DNA of 14,070 nt from UBA4416 sp020846025 (GCA_963169295.1 CAUJDD010000028.1:1-14070), one strand, 5' to 3'. Positions 1-8,676 are shown, numbered from the stretch's first letter. Notes: generated by a model from the sequence alone, not told the origin. Numbers and translations are program-made.

Positions 1-1
1 C

Positions 2-1549
2 CCTGTGGAGGTAGAAACTAGATCAGCAATACCTACCCCGGATTATAACGCAGCCGCTTCTGCCGCTACTTCAGCTAAAGGTGGACAGTTTGAATTAGCA
101 ATTTATGAAAAAACAGGTTTAGGAAACGGTAATCAATCTAATAACCCATGGTTAATGGAATTACCAGATCCAATCTCTAAAGTAACTTGGGATAACTATA
201 TAACCATGTCTATTCCTGATGTAAAAGCATTAGGATTAAACGAAATGTTACGTCAAGAAATTTATGGTTCAATAGTAGATTTAACGGTAAATGGTGTAAC
301 AGTTAAGTTACCAGTATTTCCACAGCCTGGACAAGCTCCTGGTACAATAGGTTTAGCTATTGGATATGGTCGTACGGCCGAAAAGTTAAAAGTAGCCTTT
401 GGAGTAGGTGTTAATGCCTACCCATTTGTAACAGTTTCAAATGATACTTTACAAAATGTTGCTTATTCGGTAAGTATTGCAAAATCAGAAGGCGAACATA
501 AATTTGCTTGTACTCAAATTCAACATACCATAATGGGGCGTGAAGAATATTTATTAAGAGAGGTATCCTTAAATGAGTATAAAAAATTAGAAAAAGATGT
601 ATTTAACCCTCCTGCGACATTACCAATGCATGGTGGTGGAGAGAAACATGTAAATGAAATAGATTTATACGGTTCATTTGAAAGATTAGGTCATAAGTGG
701 GGTTTAACTATTGACATGACTTCTTGTATTGGTTGTGCAGCATGTGTGGTTGCTTGTCAAGTTGAAAATAACATTGCAGTTGTAGGAAAAAATGAAGTAG
801 CTATGACTAGAAGTATGGAATGGTTGCGTATAGACCGTTACTATACTTCGGATATGAACAAACAAAAAGCACATGAAGAAGGAATAGGTGTTAAGGAAAT
901 GTATATTGAAATGGAAAACCCTTCGGCAAATCCGAAAGTAACTTTCCAACCAATGATGTGTCAGCATTGTAATCACGCTCCATGTGAAAACGTATGTCCA
1001 GTATTGGCAACTTCACATAGTAATGACGGATTAAATATGATGACGTATAACCGTTGTATTGGTACTCGTTACTGTGCTAATAACTGTCCATTTAAAGTAC
1101 GTCGTTTCAATTGGTTTAACTATAACGATAATACTGATTTTGCAAATAATCCAGCTCAACAAGATTTAGGGCGTATGGTGTTAAATCCAGATGTTGTAGT
1201 ACGTTCTCGTGGGGTTATGGAAAAATGTTCAATGTGTATCCAACGTGTACAAGCTGGAAAATTAACTGCTAAAAAAGATGGAACTCCATTAGTAGATGGT
1301 TCAATTAGAACCGCCTGTCAACAAGCATGTCCTACTAATGCCATCATGTTTGGTGATGCAAATGATGAAAACTCTCAAGTTACGAAATGGAGAGCAGATG
1401 ATAAGAACTATTATTTATTGGAAGAAGTTGGTGTAAAACCTACGGTGTCTTATTTATTAAAAGTAAGAAATCAAGACGAACCAATGATTCGTGAAGAACA
1501 CGCTAAGGCAGCGCCAAAAGCAGAAGCTCATGAAGAAAAACACTCATAA
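2..1549 (+). CDS. actB: Alternative complex III subunit ActB, C-terminal part (5' end outside window)
   Basis: This is the Fe-S subunit of alternative complex III, a periplasm-facing menaquinol:cytochrome c oxidoreductase. The reading frame is open to the left edge; the GTG at 5 is an internal codon, and full ActB proteins are around 1000 residues. Counting from that GTG, residues 1-215 are the end of the molybdopterin-oxidoreductase-like domain. Residues 228-470 are a four-cluster ferredoxin domain like NrfC/DmsB. The cysteine groups are C241/C244/C247/C251, C319/C322/C327/C331, C351/C357/C361 and C408/C411/C438/C442. The third group has Thr where a fourth Cys is expected (CIGTRYC), which fits the single [3Fe-4S] cluster known in this family. 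The tail is Ala/Glu/Lys/His rich. actC follows after 42 nt in the same direction, so the genes are probably co-transcribed. Confidence 0.95.
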   Translation, partial: PVEVETRSAIPTPDYNAAASAATSAKGGQFELAIYEKTGLGNGNQSNNPWLMELPDPISKVTWDNYITMSIPDVKALGLNEMLRQEIYGSIVDLTVNGVTVKLPVFPQPGQAPGTIGLAIGYGRTAEKLKVAFGVGVNAYPFVTVSNDTLQNVAYSVSIAKSEGEHKFACTQIQHTIMGREEYLLREVSLNEYKKLEKDVFNPPATLPMHGGGEKHVNEIDLYGSFERLGHKWGLTIDMTSCIGCAACVVACQVENNIAVVGKNEVAMTRSMEWLRIDRYYTSDMNKQKAHEEGIGVKEMYIEMENPSANPKVTFQPMMCQHCNHAPCENVCPVLATSHSNDGLNMMTYNRCIGTRYCANNCPFKVRRFNWFNYNDNTDFANNPAQQDLGRMVLNPDVVVRSRGVMEKCSMCIQRVQAGKLTAKKDGTPLVDGSIRTACQQACPTNAIMFGDANDENSQVTKWRADDKNYYLLEEVGVKPTVSYLLKVRNQDEPMIREEHAKAAPKAEAHEEKHS

Positions 1550-1591
1550 TAACTGAAAAAACTAAATTATAAATTCTGAATTTAAACTATT

Positions 1592-2980
1592 ATGCACGCA
1601 GAATCACAAATTAGAGAGCCACTAATATTAGGTAATAAAACGTACCGTAACATTACTGATGATATTATCGCGCCAATAGAAGGAAAAGCAACCCGTCTAT
1701 GGTATATATTATTTACAATTGCATGCATTACCTTTGCTTGGGGTATAGGTTGTTTAGCTTATACAATAGGTGTAGGTATTGGTGCTTGGGGTTCAAATAA
1801 TGGTGTAGATTGGGCTTGGGATATTACCAATTTCGTTTGGTGGATTGGTATTGGTCACGCAGGTACCTTAATTTCAGCCGTATTATTATTATTCCGTCAA
1901 AAATGGCGTATGGCTATTAACCGTTCGGCTGAGGCAATGACAATCTTTGCTGTATGTTGTGCCGCTATCTTCGTATTATTACACACTGGTCGTCCTTGGT
2001 TAGATTATATGTTATTCCCTTTACCAAACCAATTTGGTTCTTTATGGCCTAACTTCAACTCTCCATTATTATGGGACGTATTTGCGGTATCAACTTATTT
2101 TTCGGTATCAGTTGTGTTTTGGTATATTGGTTTAGTTCCAGATTTTGCTATGATTCGTGATAGAGTGGTAAACCCAGTAGCTAAGAAAATTTACTCTATA
2201 GCTAGTTTTGGTTGGGGTGGAAATGTTCGTCACTGGTCTCGCTTCGAAGAGGTTTCTTTAGTACTTGCTGGATTATCTACTCCACTAGTATTCTCAGTAC
2301 ACTCTATCGTATCATTCGACTTTGCTACTTCTATTGTTCCAGGTTGGCATACAACCATTTTTCCTCCTTATTTCGTATCTGGTGCAGTGTTCTCTGGATT
2401 TGCCATGGTATTAACGTTAATGTTAGTAGTTCGTAAAGCCTATAAATTAGAAGCATATATAACTGTAAAACATGTTGAGTACATGAACATTGTAATTATT
2501 GTAACGGGTTCAATAGTAGGTGTTGCCTATTTAACTGAGTTATTTGTAGCTTGGTATTCTGGAGTAGAGTGGGAACAATATGCATTCTTAAATCGTGCAA
2601 CTGGGCCTTTAGCTTGGAGTTATTGGATTATGATGACTTGTAACGTAATCTCTCCTCAATTATTTTGGTTTAAAAAGTTACGTACTAACTTAGTATTTAC
2701 ATTTATTTTATCTATTGTGGTAAATATTGGTATGTGGTTCGAGCGTTTTGTAATCATCGTTCCTACATTATGCCGCACTTATTTACCTTCTACTTGGAAT
2801 ACATATACACCGTCATTTATTGATGTGGGTATCTTTGTAGGAACTATAGGAATGTTCTTTGTATTCTTCTTATTATACTCTCGTACATTCCCAGTTATTG
2901 CACAAGCAGAATTAAAATCAATTTTAAAAGCCTCTGGTGAAGCTCAAAAAAAAGAAGCAGCTCATCACGCCCATCATTAA
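1592..2980 (+). CDS. actC: Alternative complex III subunit ActC (NrfD/PsrC-like membrane protein)
   Basis: This integral membrane subunit has 462 residues and about ten hydrophobic helices, roughly at residues 36-66, 81-101, 116-136, 160-186, 220-245, 258-280, 296-325, 340-362, 366-392 and 405-432. This is the NrfD/PsrC fold. In this family ActC binds quinol near its periplasmic side and passes electrons to the ActB Fe-S clusters. Polar residues inside otherwise hydrophobic segments, such as H89 (GHAG), H237 and D243 (SVHSIVSFD), are candidates for quinol or proton handling; that role is inferred. The C-terminal tail is Lys/Ala/His rich and ends HHAHH. The ATG at 1592 opens the first family-like segment, and no Shine-Dalgarno sequence precedes it. 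It lies 42 nt after actB and 28 nt before actD. Confidence 0.95.
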   Translation: MHAESQIREPLILGNKTYRNITDDIIAPIEGKATRLWYILFTIACITFAWGIGCLAYTIGVGIGAWGSNNGVDWAWDITNFVWWIGIGHAGTLISAVLLLFRQKWRMAINRSAEAMTIFAVCCAAIFVLLHTGRPWLDYMLFPLPNQFGSLWPNFNSPLLWDVFAVSTYFSVSVVFWYIGLVPDFAMIRDRVVNPVAKKIYSIASFGWGGNVRHWSRFEEVSLVLAGLSTPLVFSVHSIVSFDFATSIVPGWHTTIFPPYFVSGAVFSGFAMVLTLMLVVRKAYKLEAYITVKHVEYMNIVIIVTGSIVGVAYLTELFVAWYSGVEWEQYAFLNRATGPLAWSYWIMMTCNVISPQLFWFKKLRTNLVFTFILSIVVNIGMWFERFVIIVPTLCRTYLPSTWNTYTPSFIDVGIFVGTIGMFFVFFLLYSRTFPVIAQAELKSILKASGEAQKKEAAHHAHH

Positions 2981-3008
2981 TCAATAAGAATTAGTTATAT
3001 TAAAATAT

Positions 3009-3557
3009 ATGGCAACTAAACAAATTATACACGGTATTTATAACGACGAAGTTCCTTTATTAGAAGGATGTAAAAAGCTTCGTGAATCAGGTATTCGTAT
3101 TGCTGATGTCTTTACGCCATTTCCAGTTCATGGTATCGATCCAATTGTAGGTGTACCTCGTACTCGAATTGCAATTTGCTCTTTTATTTATGGAATCACA
3201 GGTATGTCATTAGCAACCTTAATGATGTGGTATATGATGGTCCACGACTGGCCAGTAGATATTGGAGGTAAGCCAAACTGGGCATATTATTTTAATATCC
3301 CAGCATTTATTCCTATTACGTTTGAGTCAACGGTATTGTGTGCTGCTCACGGTATGGCAATTACGTATTTTTTACGTTGTTGGTTAGTGCCAGGTGCAAG
3401 ACCAAAGAATCCAGATCCTCGCACAACTGATGATAAATTTATGATTTACTTAGAATTGAACGATGAGCAATCTAAAAAGGCAGATGAAATATTACGCTCT
3501 ACTGGTGCTGAAGAAATAAATTATAAAGGCACAATTACAATTGAACCAAAATATTAA
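3009..3557 (+). CDS. actD: Alternative complex III subunit ActD (DUF3341 family)
   Basis: A 182-residue membrane subunit of alternative complex III with two hydrophobic helices, about residues 54-78 and 96-124. They are preceded by a soluble N-terminal domain (IIHGIYNDEVPLLEGCKKLR) and followed by a short soluble tail. The pattern matches the DUF3341/ActD family. The family has no known cofactor and is thought to be structural, sitting next to ActC and possibly contributing to a proton path. It lies between actC (28 nt upstream) and actE (24 nt downstream), the standard order. Recognition is from the VFTPFPVHGID motif, the two-helix plan and the position in the operon. Confidence 0.92.
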   Translation: MATKQIIHGIYNDEVPLLEGCKKLRESGIRIADVFTPFPVHGIDPIVGVPRTRIAICSFIYGITGMSLATLMMWYMMVHDWPVDIGGKPNWAYYFNIPAFIPITFESTVLCAAHGMAITYFLRCWLVPGARPKNPDPRTTDDKFMIYLELNDEQSKKADEILRSTGAEEINYKGTITIEPKY

Positions 3558-3581
3558 TTAAGACAATAAAATTCATTAAAT

Positions 3582-4220
3582 ATGAACCTATCATACAAAA
3601 ATCTTAAACTTATAGCATGTGGCACCTACGCTGCTATTTTAGTGACAGGTTTTACATCATGTGGAAAAAAAGACGTTAATAGTCCAGGTGTAGAATTTAT
3701 GCCAGACATGTATCGCTCACCTTCATTGGAGGTATATGATACACGTGTGATTGATGGAGATACTGTTACTGCATTTGAATACTTACCAGTTGCTGGTACT
3801 ATTTCTAGAGGTCATTTACCTTATATTTACCCGAATACTGGTGAGGGATACGAACAAGCAGGTTTATATTTAAAAAACCCAATTCCTTATTCGGTAGAAG
3901 TTGAAAAAGAAGGAGAAGTTTTATTTGGAAAGTATTGTATTCATTGTCATGGAGCAAGTGGTGGCGGTGATGGAAAAGTTGGTGGCAAACTCCCAGGTGC
4001 ACCCCCTTCATTTACTGGGCCTCTTAAAAACTTACCTGAAGGTAAAATATTTCACTCTATTACTTACGGTAAAGGTTTAATGGGAAATCACTCTAGTATT
4101 TTAAGTCAAGAAGAACGTTGGAAATTAGTGTACTTTGTACAAAAATTACAAGGTCCTAAAGAAGTAGCTGTTACTGATAGTACAAAAACTGTAGCAGTAG
4201 CCGATTCAACTAAACATTAA
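3582..4220 (+). CDS. actE: Alternative complex III subunit ActE, monohaem cytochrome c lipoprotein
   Basis: A 212-residue periplasmic cytochrome c anchored by lipid. The N-terminus has basic residues, a hydrophobic stretch and a lipobox-like FTSC with the acceptor Cys at residue 27. One haem c site is visible, C119-I-H-C122-H123, and M167 (GLMGN) is the likely sixth ligand. In known complexes ActE belongs to the electron exit toward the oxidase. The C-terminus carries two 9-residue near-repeats, VAVTDSTKT and VAVADSTKH (residues 195-212), probably a flexible tail. It sits between actD and actF, 38 nt before the latter, in the usual order. Confidence 0.94.
   Translation: MNLSYKNLKLIACGTYAAILVTGFTSCGKKDVNSPGVEFMPDMYRSPSLEVYDTRVIDGDTVTAFEYLPVAGTISRGHLPYIYPNTGEGYEQAGLYLKNPIPYSVEVEKEGEVLFGKYCIHCHGASGGGDGKVGGKLPGAPPSFTGPLKNLPEGKIFHSITYGKGLMGNHSSILSQEERWKLVYFVQKLQGPKEVAVTDSTKTVAVADSTKH
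4164..4217 (+). repeat. Tandem 27-nt coding repeat at the ActE C-terminus
   Basis: Two adjacent 27-nt units encode VAVTDSTKT and VAVADSTKH, differing at two residues. The nucleotide match is lower than the protein match, so the duplication is not recent or has been kept at protein level. Confidence 0.6.
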
Positions 4221-4258
4221 TTAAGAACCAATTATTAAATACGACAGAAATTTTTAAT

Positions 4259-5491
4259 ATGAACACTGATAAATTAAATTTCGTAATACCAGCAAAAACC
4301 AAAATGTTATCTTTTGCGTTTATGGCAGTTGGTTTAGTTTCAATCATCTGTATGTTTATGTTCGATAAGCAACCAGATGATCATCATTATCATTCAACTC
4401 GTGCATGGGCTAATATATTTGCTGGAGCATTCTTTTTTATGGCTATTGGTTTAGGCGCTGCTTTCTTTTTAGGCTTACAGTATGCAGCAGAATCTGGTTG
4501 GGCTACTACAATTAAACGTTTAATCGAAGCAGTTTCTTGGTATTTACCAGTTGGCTTATCATTTATGTTTGCCATTTTTATCCTTGGTCAATTACAAATT
4601 CATCACTTATACCCTTGGATGACCCCTGGGATTGCAACCGAAGGCGACCCAAATTATGATGCAGTAATTGCCGCTAAGATTGGCTACTTTGGTGTGTTTT
4701 GGTGGATAAGAACTATACTATATATTGTAGCTTGGTTAATGTTTACATGGAAACTTCGTAAAAATTCATTAGAGGCTGATAATTTGGGAGTAGAAGAATC
4801 AAAAGGCTACCACTGGAAAAATATTAAATTAAGTGCTTGGTTTATGGTTGTATTTGCAGTGTCATCTTCAACCTCAGCTTGGGATTGGGTAATGAGTATT
4901 GATACACATTGGTTCTCTACTTTATTTGGTTGGTATATTTTTTCTGGCATGTGGGTTAGTGCAATGATAGTTCTTACCATTATGATTGTATGGTTAAAAA
5001 AATTAGGTTACTTAGAATTTGTAACAGAAAGTACTTTACACGATGTAGGTAAATGGATGTTTGCTATTTCGTTTTTGTGGACTTATTTATATTTCTCTCA
5101 ATTCATGTTAATTTGGTATTCGGATATTCCAGAAGAGGTTATATATTTCCAAACCCGTTGGGAATCTTATAAAGCTTTAATGTGGACTGTGTTTTTTGTA
5201 AATTTTGCATTCCCTATGATTATGTTAATGAGCCGTGATTCAAAAAGAAACTATTTCTTCTTAATGTTTGTAGGAACAATCATCTTTATTGGACATTATT
5301 TAGATGTTATTATGATAGTAATGCCAGGAACCGTTGGACATCATTGGACTGGATTAAGCTGGATGGAATTAGGAACTTTCCTGTTTTTCTTAGGAGTATT
5401 TATGTATGTAGTATTAACCAATCTTTCAAAACGACCATTATTGGTGAAAAACCATCCGTTCTTAGAAGAAAGTAAACATCACTCATACTAA
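4259..5491 (+). CDS. actF: Alternative complex III subunit ActF (NrfD-like membrane protein)
   Basis: A 410-residue polytopic membrane protein with about ten hydrophobic helices, a second NrfD-like subunit paralogous to ActC. In solved alternative complex III structures ActF pairs with ActC in the membrane and lacks the close contact with the Fe-S subunit; a proton-translocating role has been proposed. Helix-borne charged and polar residues such as D209 (AWDWVMSID), H344 and D347 (GHYLDVIM) could form such a path, which is inference. The C-terminus ends KHHSY. It is the last act gene here, followed by a 78-nt gap and ctaC on the same strand. Confidence 0.93.
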   Translation: MNTDKLNFVIPAKTKMLSFAFMAVGLVSIICMFMFDKQPDDHHYHSTRAWANIFAGAFFFMAIGLGAAFFLGLQYAAESGWATTIKRLIEAVSWYLPVGLSFMFAIFILGQLQIHHLYPWMTPGIATEGDPNYDAVIAAKIGYFGVFWWIRTILYIVAWLMFTWKLRKNSLEADNLGVEESKGYHWKNIKLSAWFMVVFAVSSSTSAWDWVMSIDTHWFSTLFGWYIFSGMWVSAMIVLTIMIVWLKKLGYLEFVTESTLHDVGKWMFAISFLWTYLYFSQFMLIWYSDIPEEVIYFQTRWESYKALMWTVFFVNFAFPMIMLMSRDSKRNYFFLMFVGTIIFIGHYLDVIMIVMPGTVGHHWTGLSWMELGTFLFFLGVFMYVVLTNLSKRPLLVKNHPFLEESKHHSY

Positions 5492-5569
5492 TAATAAAAT
5501 AATAATAAACGATTTGATATATTCGGCATTATCCGAGCAGTATTAAAGACAAAAAAATAAAATAAGAAT

Positions 5570-6604
5570 ATGAAATTGTTAATTTTAATCGGACTTATAC
5601 TTTTAATCATTGCTGTCCATCAGTTATTACGCATTATTGAACTTTCGCGTGAGTTTAGAAAAACTACGGAATGGCAGGTTACAAATAATGATAACTCATT
5701 TCAAGGAAAAATAATGTTGTTATTTGGTATAGTGTTTATTGCACTATTCTTTTATCAAATCCATTTGTGGGGAGATAAAATGTTACCTACTTCTGCCTCT
5801 GAACATGGAGTACATTTAGATGCCTTATGGGATTTTAATATGTATATGATATTAACTGCATTTATTATTACAAATGCAATCCTTTTTTACTTCGGTTATA
5901 AATATAGAGGTAGAAAAGATGCAGTTGCAGCGTATTATCCTCATAATAGTAAATTAGAGTTGTTATGGACGAGTATTCCGGCCGCAGCATTAACCTTTGT
6001 AGTAATTTTTGGTTTAAAATCTTGGCATGAAATTACTTCACCTTCAACAAATCCTGATAGAATTGAGATAGAATTATACGCTAAGCAATTCGACTGGACT
6101 GCTCGTTACGCTGGTTTTGATAAAAAATTAGGTTCAACTGACTATCGCCAAATTGATGGTAAGAATATGGTAGGGATGGATACTTTAGATGCTACTGGAT
6201 TTGATGATATTTTAGTAAAAAATGAATTTCATATTCCTGTAGGTAAAGAAATAGTATTTAAAATTCGTTCTCGTGATGTTATACATTCAGCTTATATGCC
6301 TCATTTCCGTGCACAAATGAATTGTGTGCCAGGAATGGTTACAGAGTTTAAGTTTACACCAATTAAAACTACAGAAGAGATGCGCAAAGATCCTTATGTA
6401 ATAAATTTAATAAAGGGTATTAATGAAATACGTGCTAAAAAAGGCGAAGAACCAATTGAGTTTGATTATCAATTAATGTGTAATAAAATTTGTGGAGCTT
6501 CTCACTATAATATGCAAATGACTATAGTAGTTGAAAGCGAAAAAGATTATAAAAATTGGTTATTAAAACAACCACGCTTTAAAAAAAGAGTAGCATCTAA
6601 ATAA
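5570..6604 (+). CDS. ctaC: Cytochrome c oxidase subunit II (CuA subunit)
   Basis: Subunit II of a haem-copper oxidase, which accepts electrons from cytochrome c at the binuclear CuA centre in the periplasm. CuA ligands are visible as H239 (VIHSAYMP), C304, C308, H312 and M315 (motif CNKICGASHYNM). The position between the cysteines that is Glu in mitochondrial enzymes (CSEIC) is Lys306 here; only its backbone carbonyl is a CuA ligand, but the Glu side chain helps bind Mg in canonical enzymes. Four hydrophobic segments are present (about residues 1-22, 47-68, 89-110, 129-150) rather than the usual two hairpin helices; the last two are the canonical pair. No haem c motif is fused. It lies 78 nt after actF and 37 nt before ctaD, consistent with one ACIII-oxidase operon. 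Confidence 0.95.
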   Translation: MKLLILIGLILLIIAVHQLLRIIELSREFRKTTEWQVTNNDNSFQGKIMLLFGIVFIALFFYQIHLWGDKMLPTSASEHGVHLDALWDFNMYMILTAFIITNAILFYFGYKYRGRKDAVAAYYPHNSKLELLWTSIPAAALTFVVIFGLKSWHEITSPSTNPDRIEIELYAKQFDWTARYAGFDKKLGSTDYRQIDGKNMVGMDTLDATGFDDILVKNEFHIPVGKEIVFKIRSRDVIHSAYMPHFRAQMNCVPGMVTEFKFTPIKTTEEMRKDPYVINLIKGINEIRAKKGEEPIEFDYQLMCNKICGASHYNMQMTIVVESEKDYKNWLLKQPRFKKRVASK

Positions 6605-6641
6605 TTTAACATTGTAGTACTAAATAAAAAAGAATATAAAA

Positions 6642-8459
6642 ATGGCAAACGCACATTCAGCAGATTTACACGCAGGACATCATGATCACGCACACGACCA
6701 TGACGAGCATCACGAAAGTTTTGTGAGCAAATACATCTTTAGTATGGATCACAAGATGATCTCTCGTCAGTATTTAATTACGGCTATGGTTATGGCTGTT
6801 ATTGCAGCTATCATGTCAATTATTTTTAGGTTACAAATTGCATGGCCTGGCGAAAAATTTGCATTTATTAATGCAGTAATGGGTGATAAATGGGGAAAAG
6901 ATGGCATCCTTGATCCTAATGCCTATTTAGCAATGGTTACTATTCATGGTACAATCATGGTATTCTTCTTGTTAACAGGTGGATTAAGTGGAACATTTGC
7001 TAATTTATTAATCCCGTATCAAATTGGTGCTCGTGATATGGCATCTGGATTTTTAAATATGCTTTCTTATTGGTTCTTTTTCTTATCTTCAGCTATTATG
7101 GTTGGTTCTTTATTTATTGAAGATGGACCAGCTTCTGGTGGTTGGACGGTATATCCTCCATTATCTGCTTTACCTGAAGCAATGCCTGGTTCTAAGTTGG
7201 GTATGACTTTATGGTTAATCTCTATGACCTTATTCGTTGTATCTTCTTTATTAGGTGGTATAAACTACATCGTAACAATTATCAACTTACGTACTAAGGG
7301 TATGAAAATGACTCGATTACCATTAACGGTTTGGTCATTATTAATTACAGCCATTGTAGGTTTGGTTTCTTTCCCTGTGTTAGTTTCTTGCGTAGTATTA
7401 TTAATATGCGATAGAAGTTTAGGAACAAGTTTCTATCTCTCTGATATTTATATTGGTGGTCGTCCTTTAGATAATGTAGGTGGTAGTCCAATTTTATTCG
7501 AACACTTATTTTGGTTCTTAGGACATCCAGAAGTTTATATCGTTTTATTACCTTCATTAGGTATCTCATCAGAGGTAATTTCTGTAAATTCTCGCAAACC
7601 AATTTTTGGATACAGAGCTATGATTGGGTCTATGTTAGCTATTGGATTCTTATCTTGTATTGTATGGGCGCATCACATGTTTGTAACTGGTATGAGTCCA
7701 TTCTTAGGATCTGTATTCGTGTTTACTACTTTATTAATTGCAATTCCTTCAGCTGTAAAAACATTTAATTATCTTACAACTTTATGGAAAGGGAATATTC
7801 AATTTACACCAGCTATGTTATTCTCTATGGGATTAGTTTCGTCATTTATTTCTGGTGGTGTAACCGGAATTATTTTAGCTGACTCTACTTTAGATATTCA
7901 AGTGCATGATACATATTTTGTGGTAGCTCACTTCCACGTAGTAATGGCTTTGTCGGCAATCTTTGCTATGTTTGCAGGGGTTTATCATTGGTTCCCTAAA
8001 TTGTACTTAAGAATGATGAATAAAAAGTTGGGGTATTTACATTTTTGGTTAACTTTTATTTGTGCCTATGGTGTGTTTATTCCAATGCACTTTGTGGGAT
8101 TAGCGGGTGTTCCTCGTCGTTACTACACTAACAGTAGTTTCCCAATGTTTGATAATATAGCGGACATAAACGTGGTTATTACTATTTTCGCTATTATTGG
8201 TGTTACTTCTCAAATTATTTTCATATTTAACTTCTTCTATAGTATGTTCCGTGGAGAAAAAGCTCCACAAAATCCATGGAATGCAAATACATTAGAATGG
8301 ACAACTCCTATGGCTAATATTCATGGAAACTGGCCTGGTAAACTTCCTGTTGTTCATCGTTGGGCTTATGATTACAGTAAGCCAGGAGCGGATAAAGATT
8401 TTATTCCTCAAACAGTTCCATTAGCAGAAGGCGAGGAAGACGGTGGAGGTGCACACTAA
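6642..8459 (+). CDS. ctaD: Cytochrome c oxidase subunit I (haem-copper, A-family)
   Basis: The 605-residue catalytic subunit reduces O2 to water and pumps protons. All metal ligands are visible: H102 and H432 for the low-spin haem, H430 for the high-spin haem, and H295, H344 and H345 for CuB. Y299, in GHPEVY, is the expected cross-linked tyrosine, and E297 in the same motif marks an A1-type enzyme. K373 (PSAVKTFN) is the K-channel lysine. The first 25 residues are soluble and very rich in His and Asp (HAGHHDHAHDHDEHH), and the tail ends GGGAH. Pairing with the upstream act genes fits the ACIII-aa3 supercomplex known from Flavobacterium johnsoniae. No subunit III gene follows. Confidence 0.97.
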   Translation: MANAHSADLHAGHHDHAHDHDEHHESFVSKYIFSMDHKMISRQYLITAMVMAVIAAIMSIIFRLQIAWPGEKFAFINAVMGDKWGKDGILDPNAYLAMVTIHGTIMVFFLLTGGLSGTFANLLIPYQIGARDMASGFLNMLSYWFFFLSSAIMVGSLFIEDGPASGGWTVYPPLSALPEAMPGSKLGMTLWLISMTLFVVSSLLGGINYIVTIINLRTKGMKMTRLPLTVWSLLITAIVGLVSFPVLVSCVVLLICDRSLGTSFYLSDIYIGGRPLDNVGGSPILFEHLFWFLGHPEVYIVLLPSLGISSEVISVNSRKPIFGYRAMIGSMLAIGFLSCIVWAHHMFVTGMSPFLGSVFVFTTLLIAIPSAVKTFNYLTTLWKGNIQFTPAMLFSMGLVSSFISGGVTGIILADSTLDIQVHDTYFVVAHFHVVMALSAIFAMFAGVYHWFPKLYLRMMNKKLGYLHFWLTFICAYGVFIPMHFVGLAGVPRRYYTNSSFPMFDNIADINVVITIFAIIGVTSQIIFIFNFFYSMFRGEKAPQNPWNANTLEWTTPMANIHGNWPGKLPVVHRWAYDYSKPGADKDFIPQTVPLAEGEEDGGGAH

Positions 8460-8471
8460 TCAGTTTTCAAT

Positions 8472-8507
8472 ATAATTGAACCTTAATTAGACATTAGGTT
8501 CAATTGT
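8472..8507 (+). terminator. Probable intrinsic terminator after ctaD
   Basis: A perfect 10-bp inverted repeat (AATTGAACCT at 8474-8483, AGGTTCAATT at 8496-8505) starts 15 nt after the ctaD stop and can extend outward by a wobble pair and an A-T pair. The loop of 12 nt may pair further. A T-rich but interrupted stretch (GTTTGATTCCAGTTT) follows, so termination strength is uncertain. Confidence 0.65.
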
Positions 8508-8564
8508 TTGATTCCAGTTTGGTTGAATCTGTGATATGACAGGTTTCTTTTACAAGTATTTTTA

Positions 8565-8594
8565 AATGCTAAGCATTAAAAATGTTATTAGAAG
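8565..8594. repeat. Short palindromic repeat, copy 1
   Basis: The palindrome AATGC-TAA-GCATT lies at 8565-8577 and is followed after 9 nt by ATTAGAAG (8587-8594). A second copy with the same layout lies 128 bp downstream. The function is unknown; they may be remnants of a repeat family or RNA stem-loops. Confidence 0.4.
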
Positions 8595-8648
8595 AGAATA
8601 GGATAAAACCAAATTATGTGTTAGCCTTTAGAATAAATCACTAATCCC

Positions 8649-8676
8649 TTGATCTGTTTGACTTTTAGTAGTTTTG
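8649..8676 (+). promoter_or_regulatory. Possible Bacteroidota-type promoter upstream of rdgB
   Basis: TAGTTTTG (8669-8676) matches the -7 consensus TAnnTTTG of Bacteroidota primary sigma factors. A TTG lies at 8649-8651, 17 nt upstream, within the accepted -33 spacing. It would leave a 5' leader of roughly 180 nt before rdgB that includes palindromic repeat copy 2. Such short motifs arise by chance in AT-rich DNA. Confidence 0.35.

Noticed and set aside
5523..5536. Hairpin TCGG/CCGA in the actF-ctaC gap as a terminator separating the two sets of genes
   Set aside because: The stem is only 4 bp and no T-tract follows; the gap is probably transcribed through.
7345..7768. Two long alternative frames within ctaD
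   Set aside because: They lie entirely inside the strongly conserved catalytic subunit I and encode low-complexity, unrecognisable peptides.
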